A stretch of 64,000 nucleotides of DNA, taken from an uncultured Lachnospiraceae bacterium. GTDB taxonomy: Bacteria > Bacillota > Clostridia > Lachnospirales > Lachnospiraceae. The stretch covers positions 1 through 64,000 of the forward strand of contig CAMPAR010000003.1 of the NCBI GenBank assembly GCA_946632055.1, given 5' to 3'. The notes beneath the pieces were generated by a model. That model was given only the letters and a program-made list of their open reading frames with translations, did no database searches and was not told where the DNA came from. Positions 43,989-52,701 of this stretch are shown one piece after another. Made by a program: the position numbers and the translations under genes. Position 1 is the stretch's first letter. Every line of letters starts with the position of its first letter.

Positions 43989-46617
43989 GAAGGCGCTCCG
44001 AATAGATGTCATAGAGCGTCCTGCAATCCTCTTCCGCCACATCCTCCTTCCGGTAGCAGGCTTCCTTGATAATCCGCTGCATCTCACTTAAGTCTTCCTT
44101 CGGAATCTCGGGATACAGCTCGAAAAGCCGCTCCGCCGAGGAGTCCGGCGTAAATTTCAGACCATTCTTACCGGCCTGCCGGCGGATTCTGTCATAGATT
44201 CTGCGGCAGGTCGTTTTTCCGTCCTCCTTCTGCAGCTTCTCGTACGGGACGATGTGATACCGGAGGTACAGAATTCCCGCGATGAGTACTGCCGCCGCGA
44301 GTACGGAAATCAGCACCGGGAAGAACCAGTCCGGAAGCTTAAAGGGCTCCTTCACGGGCTCCTGTCCCGGGCCATCGGGCGGATTGTCCGAAGGATTCTC
44401 CGGGTTCCCGGCGTTCTCCGTCGTTTCCGGCATCTCGCCGCTTCCGCCGGATTCCATGGACTCCGCGTCGATTTCGGCGGACGGATCCTCGGATACCGAG
44501 GCGTCGATCTCCGACTCCGAAGTCTCCGGGCTTTCGAGCGTGAATGAGCTCTCCTGCATCCGGTCGGGATCCTCGGTGCTCAGCGTCATCTCCACCGGAT
44601 ACCAGCCGAAGCCCGGAATGAATACCTCGGTCCAGGCATGCGCGTCCTTATCCGAAATCTCCACGGCTTCCCCGCCCATCGCGGGAGACACGAGATACCC
44701 CTCGCAGTAGCGGCAGGGAATTCCGAGCTCCCGAAGAAGCACGGTTCCCGCAGAGGCGAAATGCACGCAGTAGCCGGAGTCCTTCGTAAACAGGAAGTCC
44801 TCGACAAAGTCCGCGCCCTCCTCCGCAGGCCCCGGGTTCAGGGAATATTCCTTCTGCGACCACAGGTACTGCTGCACCGCGTTCACGGCCTTTTCGTACT
44901 CGCGTGCGTTCACGTCGATCTGAAACTCCGAGGCGAGCTCCGAGGCAAGGTCCTTTACCCGCGCCGTCGCGCCGGAATCCAGGTGATTCCGCACCGCCGC
45001 GCCTTCGTAGGAGGTCACGCAGGCCTCCTTCAGCCGCATGTGGATTTCCTTCCCCTCACTGTCCTGAAAGACATACTCGGTATAGGGCTTCGCCATCAGC
45101 TCCTCCAGCGTCACCGGAATCTGGTAGCGGTTATTCAGAAGCTCCGTCATGACCGCCGGCTCCTCGTACCCGGAGAGCGGCGTTCCGGAGGGCTGCGTCA
45201 GTCCTAAAAGATACTGGCGCGAAGTCGACATCGTTATCGCATCATGCAGGGAGGGATAGGAAACCGTCTGGAAATAGGTCTGCTCCCGTCCGTGAAGCTC
45301 CATATAGAGATCCGAGACGAACGAAGCATTCGAAAGGCCGCTGCTCTCTCCGCCCGTTACGAAATAAGGCAGATACACGTAATCATCCCGGTCATCCGTC
45401 TCCCGGATGGACAGGACATTGTAATCACCCGCACTGTGCAGGAAGGATCCCGCGTAGAGCGCCGGAAGGTAGAGATACGGATTGCGGAAATTCTCGTCCT
45501 TCGCATCGATCCTTCCGGAATAGACGTCCGTAAAGCGGATCTCCTCGGGCATCCAGCTTTGAAGCTCGCCCGATTCACTGACTTCCCAGGCTTCGCCCGT
45601 ATAACGGTCGCCGGAGAAGCCGCGAAGATACACCGGCTGCGTGCTGTTGTTTTCAAATTCCACGCGCAGGATCGTTTTTTCGTTCCGTACGACCGAGCCC
45701 ACATTCGAGAAATCTCCGCCGCTCATGCCGGGCTTCGAAATGTCGAAGGGATTTCCCTTGATTTTCGCGAGAAGATCCGAAATGCTGCTCTTCGCGTAGA
45801 CGTCGGAGGCCTTTTCAAAGGGCTTCCGGATCGCCGGAAAAACAGCAAAGGCCGAAAACACCGTCAGGAAAAGGACGACAAGCACCGCGGCTGCCGAAAG
45901 GAAAAAGCGGATCCGAAGCTGCACGGAGCGCGACATTTCGTGCATCTCCGACAGGCACTCGCTCCGGCACAGCACAAACTGCAGCAGGATGCAGAAAACG
46001 AGCACGGAGGCCGGGAAGAGATGCGGGGGCTTCAGGCAGACCGCCGCAAGCACCGGCGGAATCAGAAGGAAGGCCGTCGCAATAAACGGCGGAATGTTCC
46101 TTCCGTAGCTGTAGCCGGTCTGCCAGATCGGCAGGACGGCAAAAATCATCATGATAAAGGTCACGTCGTGATCCGGCGCCACCGTGTAATGGATATTCGT
46201 GCTCGTGTGGTAAGCTTCGTCAAAAGACTGCACGAGACGGTCATAAATACCCGTGCATTCCGCCACAAGGTCCTGCAGGCGGATAATCGCGAGGACGACC
46301 GCCGTCCCAATCATGGCCGCAAACAGAAACACGCCGATCTTCTTGTCCCGCGCGATGAGAAGCACCACGAAGGATACGGCGAGGATCACCGGAAGGAACA
46401 GAAGCTCGTTCACCGAGAGCCCGAAGGCTGAAGTGAAGACATGCACGAAGCTCCAGCCGGAAAGCACGGAGACCAGAAGCTCGAGAAGGATGTCGAGGAT
46501 CAGCGCCGTCTTTCTCGGAATCTTCATCTGCTCTCCCGCGCGGATTTCCGATACCCCGTCAAAAACCGGAAGCGAAGAAGCTCCGGCTTTTTTCCGGAAA
46601 AGATCTTTAATCTTCAT
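43927..46617 (-). CDS. Transglutaminase-like membrane protein (module 2)
   Basis: An 896-residue relative of the 14085-16451 gene in layout: about six membrane spans in the first 260 residues, a long outer region, a transglutaminase core with the Cys in SGYCVHFASAGTVL and the His in DAHAWTEVFIPG, followed by YPVEMTLS with Glu where the third catalytic acid is usually Asp. A Ser/Glu/Pro-rich linker follows, then a last span at about 770-790 and a cytoplasmic tail. The start overlaps DUF58 by 11 bases. It is the terminal gene of an operon that runs back to the DUF512 gene. Confidence 0.87.
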   Translation of the reverse strand: MKIKDLFRKKAGASSLPVFDGVSEIRAGEQMKIPRKTALILDILLELLVSVLSGWSFVHVFTSAFGLSVNELLFLPVILAVSFVVLLIARDKKIGVFLFAAMIGTAVVLAIIRLQDLVAECTGIYDRLVQSFDEAYHTSTNIHYTVAPDHDVTFIMMIFAVLPIWQTGYSYGRNIPPFIATAFLLIPPVLAAVCLKPPHLFPASVLVFCILLQFVLCRSECLSEMHEMSRSVQLRIRFFLSAAAVLVVLFLTVFSAFAVFPAIRKPFEKASDVYAKSSISDLLAKIKGNPFDISKPGMSGGDFSNVGSVVRNEKTILRVEFENNSTQPVYLRGFSGDRYTGEAWEVSESGELQSWMPEEIRFTDVYSGRIDAKDENFRNPYLYLPALYAGSFLHSAGDYNVLSIRETDDRDDYVYLPYFVTGGESSGLSNASFVSDLYMELHGREQTYFQTVSYPSLHDAITMSTSRQYLLGLTQPSGTPLSGYEEPAVMTELLNNRYQIPVTLEELMAKPYTEYVFQDSEGKEIHMRLKEACVTSYEGAAVRNHLDSGATARVKDLASELASEFQIDVNAREYEKAVNAVQQYLWSQKEYSLNPGPAEEGADFVEDFLFTKDSGYCVHFASAGTVLLRELGIPCRYCEGYLVSPAMGGEAVEISDKDAHAWTEVFIPGFGWYPVEMTLSTEDPDRMQESSFTLESPETSESEIDASVSEDPSAEIDAESMESGGSGEMPETTENAGNPENPSDNPPDGPGQEPVKEPFKLPDWFFPVLISVLAAAVLIAGILYLRYHIVPYEKLQKEDGKTTCRRIYDRIRRQAGKNGLKFTPDSSAERLFELYPEIPKEDLSEMQRIIKEACYRKEDVAEEDCRTLYDIYSERLLMRDPFVRKPSPHSDSADHT

Positions 46618-47677
46618 CTTCGTTCCACCTTTCTGCGAGAACGGAAAGCTCCTCGTCCGTCACGATAAATTCCCGGATGAACCGGCGCGCGCCGAAGCGG
46701 CGGTGATACTCCTCCAGGTTTTCTTCGGCACTGTGAGGCGTAAAACGGCCCTTTTCCGCGCCTGAATCCATCTGAGGGTAAGAATCCCGCTGGAAAGCCG
46801 TAAAGAGCACGAGAATGGCTTTTTCGAGCTCACGCGCGTCCTCGACCGGAATTTCCGTAAGATCCCCCTCCGGATCCTCAAACATCAGGACATGCGCGCT
46901 CTCCTCCTCGGGAAGCGACGCCGCCAGATTGAAATAGTTATTGACGATGTGATCGAAATTCTCCTGCGTACGCTCGCCGAAGTCCGGAACAAAGAGGAAG
47001 CGGGCGTTGTCCTCGCGGGAAAACTCGCGGATCATCGGCGCCTCGCGCTTCGCCGTCAGCTTCCAGTGCATCCTCGAAATCCGGTCGCCGGAGCGGTATT
47101 CGCGCACGTCGAAGGTTTCGGAAGCGTCGTCTCCCGGCTGCTGGACGGTCTTGGTGTATTCGGACATATAATTCCTGCCCGGATCGCCCGAGGGCTCGAG
47201 AAGCGCCTCCTTCTCCTCCGGGAGAAGATCAACCGGAATGCTGCGGGGCCGGTTTTTCGGGATCAGCGGCAGCCTGAAAAAGCCCGCGTAGTCGCTGACC
47301 GTGCATTTCTTCAGCTCAAAGACGCCGGACCCGGTGTACAGAAGCTCCGGGTACAGCACGATTTCCGTATGCCCCTTCAGGGAGGCCGCGGTATTTTTGA
47401 TCACCGCCCCCTCTCCGCTCTGGTCGTAGGTGAAGGACACGGTGTACTTCAGGCCGGAAAGCGGCAGAATTCCGCCTTTTTCGATCACAATCAGAAGCTC
47501 AGCGCCTTCGAGCGCAAAGTCCACCCTCGTCAGATGCCGCTGTACGAGAAGCAACACAAAAAGGCACACCGGTACGAGAAGCAGGAAGATCGCGAAAATC
47601 GCGAAAATCCTGCTCCCCGACATCAGTGCGCTGTGAAGCATGAATATACTGAATGCGAGATACAGAAACAGCAGCAT
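46607..47677 (-). CDS. DUF58 domain protein (module 2)
   Basis: A 356-residue protein with two N-terminal spans (about 2-17 and 22-45) and the DUF58 signature in RISRMHWKLTAKREAPMIREF. It begins one base after the MoxR gene ends, and overlaps the next gene by 11 bases. It differs much from the first copy outside the signature, so the two modules are not a recent duplication. Confidence 0.87.
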   Translation of the reverse strand: MLLFLYLAFSIFMLHSALMSGSRIFAIFAIFLLLVPVCLFVLLLVQRHLTRVDFALEGAELLIVIEKGGILPLSGLKYTVSFTYDQSGEGAVIKNTAASLKGHTEIVLYPELLYTGSGVFELKKCTVSDYAGFFRLPLIPKNRPRSIPVDLLPEEKEALLEPSGDPGRNYMSEYTKTVQQPGDDASETFDVREYRSGDRISRMHWKLTAKREAPMIREFSREDNARFLFVPDFGERTQENFDHIVNNYFNLAASLPEEESAHVLMFEDPEGDLTEIPVEDARELEKAILVLFTAFQRDSYPQMDSGAEKGRFTPHSAEENLEEYHRRFGARRFIREFIVTDEELSVLAERWNEDED

Positions 47678-47678
47678 C

Positions 47679-48623
47679 TTACTCCTGTCTCCGGCGCTCG
47701 GTCGGACGTTTTTCTTTCTTCAGCACCTGGTTCAGCACGTCTTCCCCCGTCACCTTGTCGAGCCGCGCCCGGCGGTTCAGCTGGATTCTGTGGTTCATGA
47801 CCGGGATGAATACCGCGGCCGCGTCCTCCGGAAGCACATAGTTCCGGCCGGACAGATACGCGTAGGCCATGCTCATCTGCTGCAGGGCCACCGTAGCGCG
47901 GGGACTGCCGCCAAGCTCCACATACGGATTCGTTCTCGTCGCCTGGACGAGCCGCACCATATAGTCGCCGACCGCGTCATGGACAAAGATCTCGCGCACC
48001 TCCTGCTGCATGGTGAGGATAACCGTGCGGTCTGTCACCCGCTGCACCTCTCCCGCGCTCTGGTTCTTGCGCTTCAGGATTTCCCGCTCCTCTTCGAGCG
48101 TCGGATAACCCATGGATACCGAGATCAGGAAGCGGTCGATCTCCGACTCCGGAAGCTTCTGCGTGCCGACGGAGCCCGTGGGGTTCTGTGTGGCGATGAC
48201 GAAGAAGGGATCCGGAAGGCGGTGCGTTCTGCCGTCCACCGTCACCTGATGCTCCTCCATGCACTCCAGAAGAGCCGCCTGCGTCTTGGGCGAGGTGCGG
48301 TTGATTTCGTCCGCGAGGAACAGGTTGCAGAAAACGGCGCCTTCGCGGAAATTCATATGTCCGGTTTCCTTGTCATAGACGCTGAAGCCGATGATGTCCG
48401 AAGGCAGGACGTCCGGCGTGAACTGCATGCGCTGTCCCGAAAGCCCCATGGCCTTTTCAAAAGCCACAGCCATCGTCGTTTTGCCGACGCCGGGAATATC
48501 GTCAATCAGCACGTGTCCGCCCGACAGAAGCGCCGCGAGGATCAGTCCGAGGGTCGCGTCCTTTCCGACGACCTGTTTTTTCACTTCATCCAGTATTCTG
48601 GTTCCGAATATTGCGTTGCTCAC
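47679..48623 (-). CDS. MoxR-family AAA+ ATPase (module 2)
   Basis: A 314-residue AAA+ ATPase. Walker A is GVGKTTMAVAFE, Walker B is [19 protein letters not shown], and the sensor has ATQNPTGSVGTQKLPESEIDRF. It follows plsY by 10 bases. Same family as 17654-18592; the partners also match (DUF58 then transglutaminase), suggesting two parallel modules with different targets. Confidence 0.92.
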   Translation of the reverse strand: MSNAIFGTRILDEVKKQVVGKDATLGLILAALLSGGHVLIDDIPGVGKTTMAVAFEKAMGLSGQRMQFTPDVLPSDIIGFSVYDKETGHMNFREGAVFCNLFLADEINRTSPKTQAALLECMEEHQVTVDGRTHRLPDPFFVIATQNPTGSVGTQKLPESEIDRFLISVSMGYPTLEEEREILKRKNQSAGEVQRVTDRTVILTMQQEVREIFVHDAVGDYMVRLVQATRTNPYVELGGSPRATVALQQMSMAYAYLSGRNYVLPEDAAAVFIPVMNHRIQLNRRARLDKVTGEDVLNQVLKKEKRPTERRRQE

Positions 48624-48633
48624 AGTATGCCAG

Positions 48634-49266
48634 TCACTCCTTTTTCTTTTTGCCGAAACGATTCTCCGTCCCGTTCGCGAGACGCTTCAGGTTTTCCCAG
48701 TGCCGGATCACGAGAATCGTCTGGGCAATACAGATCAGAATCATCAGTTCAGCGAAATTCGTCTGCACCGGAAGCCATCCGAAGTGAACGAAAATCGGGG
48801 TCAGGACTACGACGAAAAGCGCCGCCGAAATCGACGAAATCGACACATAGCGCGTGGAAAAGGCCAGGATAAAGAAGAGGCTGATCCCGAGAAGCGCCAT
48901 CCGCCAGTCGAGCGCGAGGAACCATCCGAAGCAGGCCGCGACGCCCTTTCCGCCCTTGAATTTCAGGTAGAAGGGATAGTCGTTTCCGAGCACGACGCCG
49001 ATCGCCGTATACATCAGATAGATGTATTTCATCGGATCGTCCTTAAACACCATCTTCACGATAAAGCAGGGGATAAAGGCCTTCAGCGCGTCGAAGAAAA
49101 AGACGATCAGCCCGCCCTTGACGCCGAGAACGCGTAGCGCGTTCGTCGCGCCGGTATTTCCGGATCCTTCTTTATGCAGGTCTCTGTGTACCAGTTTTCC
49201 GTAAAAATGTCCTGTCTGAAAAAGGCCGAAAAGATAGCCAAACGGTATAAACAAAAGTCTCAGCAT
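48634..49266 (-). CDS. plsY: Glycerol-3-phosphate acyltransferase PlsY
   Basis: A 210-residue membrane enzyme that acylates glycerol-3-phosphate from acyl-phosphate, the first step of phospholipid synthesis. Its three motifs are present: SGNTGATNALRVLG, KFKGGKGVA and RHWENLKRLANGTE, among five or so membrane spans. ATG 49266 is used; a GTG 4 codons earlier touches the AAGGAG. It sits 19 bases after der, as in many Firmicutes. Confidence 0.95.
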   Translation of the reverse strand: MLRLLFIPFGYLFGLFQTGHFYGKLVHRDLHKEGSGNTGATNALRVLGVKGGLIVFFFDALKAFIPCFIVKMVFKDDPMKYIYLMYTAIGVVLGNDYPFYLKFKGGKGVAACFGWFLALDWRMALLGISLFFILAFSTRYVSISSISAALFVVVLTPIFVHFGWLPVQTNFAELMILICIAQTILVIRHWENLKRLANGTENRFGKKKKE

Positions 49267-49285
49267 ATCTTGTTTCACTCCTTTT

Positions 49286-50608
49286 TTATTCCCGGTCGTT
49301 CCGTTCCCGCGTGATAAACTTCAAGGGCGTCCCGCGGAAGCCGAAAGCCTCCCGGATTTTGTTTTCCAGGTAACGCGTGTAGGAAAAATGCATCAGCTCT
49401 TTATTATTGACGAAGATCACGAAGGTCGGCGGCTTCACGCTGACCTCGGTCGCGTAGAAGATCTTCAGGCGCTTGCCCTTATCCGAGGGCGGCTGCTGCA
49501 TTACGACCGCCTCCGAAATGATCTCGTTCAGGACGCCCGTCGCGATGCGAAGGCTCCGGTTCTCAATGACCATGTCGATCACCTCGAAAATCCGCCCGAG
49601 GCGCTGTCCGGTCTTCGCGGAAATGAACAGGATCTCGGCATAAGGCATGAAGGACAGGGTTTCCCGCACCTTTTCGGTGAAGCGGTAGATCGTCTTGTCG
49701 TCCTTTTCCACAAGGTCCCATTTATTGACGACAATGATCACGCCCTTGCCGCGCTCATGCGCGATGCCGGCGACCTTCGCGTCCTGCTCCGTCACGCCCT
49801 CGGAAGCGTCGATCATCATCAGGACGACGTCGGCGCGCTCCACGGCCGTCACGGCCCGGATAATCGAATAGCGTTCGATTTCCTCTTTGATCTTGCTCTT
49901 TCTTCTCAGTCCCGCCGTATCGATAAACACGTAATCCTTATGATTATAGCGGATTTCCGTATCGATGGCGTCGCGCGTCGTGCCGGCGATTTCCGATACG
50001 ATGACGCGGTCCTCTCCCGCAAGCTTGTTGATGAGCGAAGACTTTCCGACGTTCGGCTTGCCGATAATCGCGATTCTCGGGCGGTCGTCTTCCGCTTCCT
50101 CTTCCGTTTCCTCGGGGAAAGCTTCGGTCACGGCGTCTAAAAGGTCGCCGAGGTTCTTCTTACTCACGGCGCTGACCGGAATCGGGTCGCCGATCCCGAG
50201 ATTGTAGAATTCGTAGACGTCAGACATCTGCGTCTCGAAATTGTCCACCTTGTTGACGCACAGAACCAGCGGCTTCCCGGAACGGCGCAGCATATCCGCC
50301 ACCTTTCCGTCGGTATCCACGAGTCCCTGCCGACAGTCCACCATGAAGATGATGACGTCCGCGGTGGAAATCGCGATCTCCGCCTGCTCCCGCATCTGCG
50401 AGAGAATGATGTCCTTCGATTCCGGCTCGATGCCGCCGGTGTCGATCAGCGTAAAGCTCCGGTTCAGCCAGACCGAGTCCGCATAGATCCGGTCGCGGGT
50501 GACCCCCGGCGTATCCTGAACAATCGCAATATTATCGCCGGCAAGCGCGTTGAACAGCGTGGATTTTCCCACATTCGGCCGGCCGACAATGGCTACGGTT
50601 GGTTTCAT
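49286..50608 (-). CDS. der: Ribosome-assembly GTPase Der (EngA)
   Basis: A 440-residue protein with two tandem GTPase domains and a KH domain. Domain 1 has GRPNVGKST, DTPGVTRD, DTGGIE and NKVD; domain 2 has GKPNVGKSS, GTTRDAIDT, DTAGLRRK and NKWD. The C-terminal KH-like domain ends KFITRERNDRE. It acts in 50S subunit maturation in the cytoplasm. It follows the DUF512 gene by 7 bases. Confidence 0.97.
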   Translation of the reverse strand: MKPTVAIVGRPNVGKSTLFNALAGDNIAIVQDTPGVTRDRIYADSVWLNRSFTLIDTGGIEPESKDIILSQMREQAEIAISTADVIIFMVDCRQGLVDTDGKVADMLRRSGKPLVLCVNKVDNFETQMSDVYEFYNLGIGDPIPVSAVSKKNLGDLLDAVTEAFPEETEEEAEDDRPRIAIIGKPNVGKSSLINKLAGEDRVIVSEIAGTTRDAIDTEIRYNHKDYVFIDTAGLRRKSKIKEEIERYSIIRAVTAVERADVVLMMIDASEGVTEQDAKVAGIAHERGKGVIIVVNKWDLVEKDDKTIYRFTEKVRETLSFMPYAEILFISAKTGQRLGRIFEVIDMVIENRSLRIATGVLNEIISEAVVMQQPPSDKGKRLKIFYATEVSVKPPTFVIFVNNKELMHFSYTRYLENKIREAFGFRGTPLKFITRERNDRE

Positions 50609-50615
50609 ATTGATT

Positions 50616-52043
50616 TCATCCTTCTGTCTTGTCCTCTGATCCGGATGCCTTCTCGGGGTTTTTTCCGCGGTAAACCGGCTCTCCGGACAGACTCTTCAGT
50701 TCGTATTCTCCGTGCGTGGTGTCAAAATCCTCCGGCGTTTCCATGCCGAGCATTACCCGAACGAGCGGTCCGCCGCCATTTCTTAGGACGGCAACCGGCG
50801 TCTTCAGCTTTTCTGTCACTTCCGAAAGATGAACGTCGTCGAGGAAAACGTCCTCCCCGGATCGCAGCATGCAGCCGGGAATCACGAGAAGATCCCCGAG
50901 ATCCCGCCCCTCAAGCTGGGCGATCAGGTCCTGCCCCGTCACGAGGCCGGCGACCGTAATCAGCTCGCCGAAAAAGTCGTTGCGGATTCCGATGATGCGG
51001 TTGTCATGCCCCGGAAACTTATGGTCCGCAAGGCCGCGCACATATTCGAGCATCGGAGCGGCCATCCGGCCGGTCGCAAAGGTCACGGAGCGTTTCACAC
51101 CGTCGGCATCAAGCTCCGAAAGCACCGTCTTCGCTTCTTCGTAAAGCGAACGCACCATGCCGACCCCGTTCTCAATCTGCAGATAGCCGTCGTAGCGTTC
51201 CTCTTCCGGCACTTCGAGTCCCGCGGTGACATAGAATTCGTCGCTCGCGTGGACGAAATGCATGCCGTGCTCCCGATAGGCCTTTTTCTGCCACTTTTCT
51301 ACGGTTTCGATGACGCTCCGGCACTCCTCCGGCGAAAAAGGCTCCAGAGGATACAGGCCCTCGCGGTAGCGCGTTAAGCCCACCGGCACGACGGACAGCG
51401 ATTCCAGCACCGGAACATAGCGGTACAGGTCCGACAGCGTACGCTCGAGATGCGCTCCGTCGTTCACGCCCCTGCAGAGGACGATCTGCATATTCATCCT
51501 CAAGCCCGCCTCATAGAACCGGTCAAGATACCGGAGGCATTTCCCGGCGAAGCGGTTCTTCAGCATGCTGCAGCGAAGCTCCGGCTCCGTCGTGTGAACC
51601 GAGATGTTCATCGGCTCCATATGATAACGGATTATGCGCTCCACGTCCTTTTCCTGCATATTCGTCAGGGTGATATAATTGCCCTGAAGGAAGGACAGAC
51701 GCGAGTCATCATCCTTGAAATACAGCGTTTCCCGCATACCGGGCGGCATCTGATCGATAAAGCAGAAAATACAGGCGTTTGAGCAGCGCCGGTAATCGCT
51801 CATGAGATCGCTGGCAAAGACGATGCCAAGGTCCTCATAAGGATCCTTTTCGATCTCCAGCTCCCACTCCTCGCCGTTCTTTTTTTCAATCAGAAGCACA
51901 AATTCCTCGTCGCCCGTCAGCGTCCGCCAGTCAAATACATCCTCGATCTCCTGGTCATCGACCGCGAGCACGTAGTCGCCGGCTTCGATTTCGAGTTCTT
52001 CCGCAATCGATCCGGGATCGATCCTAGCGATTAAATGCTTCAT
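50616..52043 (-). CDS. DUF512 radical-SAM-like iron-sulphur protein
   Basis: A 475-residue protein of the DUF512 family. It starts with a PDZ-like segment (residues 1-75, IARIDPGSIAEELEIEAGDYV), then the Cys cluster CSNACIFCFIDQMPPGMR typical of its iron-sulphur core, and the DUF512 domain proper with CSMLKNRFAGKC and GRMAAPMLEYV. The family is usually found just before der in Clostridia and its function is unknown. Its Cys spacing (C-x3-C-x2-C) is that of radical SAM-like proteins. It begins the operon that runs to the second transglutaminase gene. Confidence 0.88.
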   Translation of the reverse strand: MKHLIARIDPGSIAEELEIEAGDYVLAVDDQEIEDVFDWRTLTGDEEFVLLIEKKNGEEWELEIEKDPYEDLGIVFASDLMSDYRRCSNACIFCFIDQMPPGMRETLYFKDDDSRLSFLQGNYITLTNMQEKDVERIIRYHMEPMNISVHTTEPELRCSMLKNRFAGKCLRYLDRFYEAGLRMNMQIVLCRGVNDGAHLERTLSDLYRYVPVLESLSVVPVGLTRYREGLYPLEPFSPEECRSVIETVEKWQKKAYREHGMHFVHASDEFYVTAGLEVPEEERYDGYLQIENGVGMVRSLYEEAKTVLSELDADGVKRSVTFATGRMAAPMLEYVRGLADHKFPGHDNRIIGIRNDFFGELITVAGLVTGQDLIAQLEGRDLGDLLVIPGCMLRSGEDVFLDDVHLSEVTEKLKTPVAVLRNGGGPLVRVMLGMETPEDFDTTHGEYELKSLSGEPVYRGKNPEKASGSEDKTEG

Positions 52044-52064
52044 GAAAATTCACCCCGGTAAACT

Positions 52065-52098
52065 GAAAAAGACCCCGTGCCGAAGACAGCCGGGGTCC
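52065..52098 (-). terminator. Terminator of rpsT
   Basis: On the minus strand the stem GGACCCCG with CGGGGTC (7 bp) encloses a 13-base loop and is followed by TTTTTC. It lies about 14 bases past the rpsT stop. Confidence 0.85.
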
Positions 52099-52111
52099 TT
52101 CACATGTTTCC

Positions 52112-52375
52112 TTATGCCATAGCATCTACTGCTTTTGCCAGGCGTCCGATCTTTCTGCTGGAAGTATTCTTATGGCAGACACCCTTGGAAGCGGCTTTGG
52201 AAAGCTCCACTTCAGCGGCCCGGAAGGCTTCCTTTGCGGCAGCCTTGTCACCGGACTCGATGGCCGCATATACCTTCTTCACATAAGTCTTCACTCTCGA
52301 CTTGATGGCTTTGTTTCTCTCAGTCTTGGTTGCAGTTACGATTACACGCTTTTTAGCAGATTTAATATTTGCCAC
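52112..52375 (-). CDS. rpsT: Ribosomal protein bS20
   Basis: An 87-residue basic small-subunit protein. The conserved start ANIKSAKKRV, the long helices (ERNKAIKSRVKTYVKKVYAAI, given in part) and the C-terminal GVCHKNTSSRKIGRLAKAV are normal. It is transcribed alone from a promoter at 52486-52513 with a leader of about 100 bases that contains a perfect 12-bp hairpin. It ends at a strong terminator. Confidence 0.97.
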   Translation of the reverse strand: MANIKSAKKRVIVTATKTERNKAIKSRVKTYVKKVYAAIESGDKAAAKEAFRAAEVELSKAASKGVCHKNTSSRKIGRLAKAVDAMA

Positions 52376-52436
52376 TTTGGCACCTCCGTATATTTAGTTT
52401 GGGCGCCGCGGGGTAGAGGGTTCCCGGATCATCCCA

Positions 52437-52473
52437 TTACATTAAAACCGGAGACACGTTCGTTTTAATGTAA
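52437..52473 (-). promoter_or_regulatory. Perfect 12-bp leader hairpin of rpsT mRNA
   Basis: Arms TTACATTAAAAC and GTTTTAATGTAA with a 13-base loop fall in the rpsT 5' leader, shortly after the transcription start and about 60 bases before the start codon. There is no U-tract, so it is not a terminator. An S20 or other autoregulatory site is possible inference. Confidence 0.65.
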
Positions 52474-52485
52474 ACATACCCGTAC

Positions 52486-52513
52486 ATCATAGCATATTTG
52501 CCGAAAATGTCAA
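52486..52513 (-). promoter_or_regulatory. Sigma-A promoter of rpsT
   Basis: Consensus -35 TTGACA (52513-52508), a 16-base spacer and -10 TATGAT (52491-52486) on the minus strand. Confidence 0.8.
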
Positions 52514-52539
52514 GCATTATTTTTTTCTGTTCAGCTCCA

Positions 52540-52664
52540 GGATAAAACCGTCAAAAATCACGGAAGGAAAACATGTGTTCCAGACTGATTATTGACGATT
52601 TTATCCTCGGAGGTCTAGAGACGAAGCGTCTCTGACCTCCGACATGAGAAATGCGAAGCATTTC
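52540..52664. other. Hairpin-dense intergenic element before rpsT
   Basis: The gap of about 320 bases between rpsT and the queH-alr fusion also holds three strong hairpins: GGATAAAACCGTCAA/TTGACGATTTTATCC (52540-52606, one mismatch); CGGAGGTC/GACCTCCG continuous with AGAGACG/CGTCTCT around an AAG loop (52608-52641, one bulged T); and GAAATGC/GCATTTC around GAA (52648-52664). The last two carry CGAAG or GCGAAGC apices, like those in the parE-parC element. No real gene is visible; it may be a repeat or a small RNA. Confidence 0.6.
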
Positions 52665-52701
52665 GAATGGGGAGCAGAACAGTTGCAAATTATTCGGTCT
52701 G

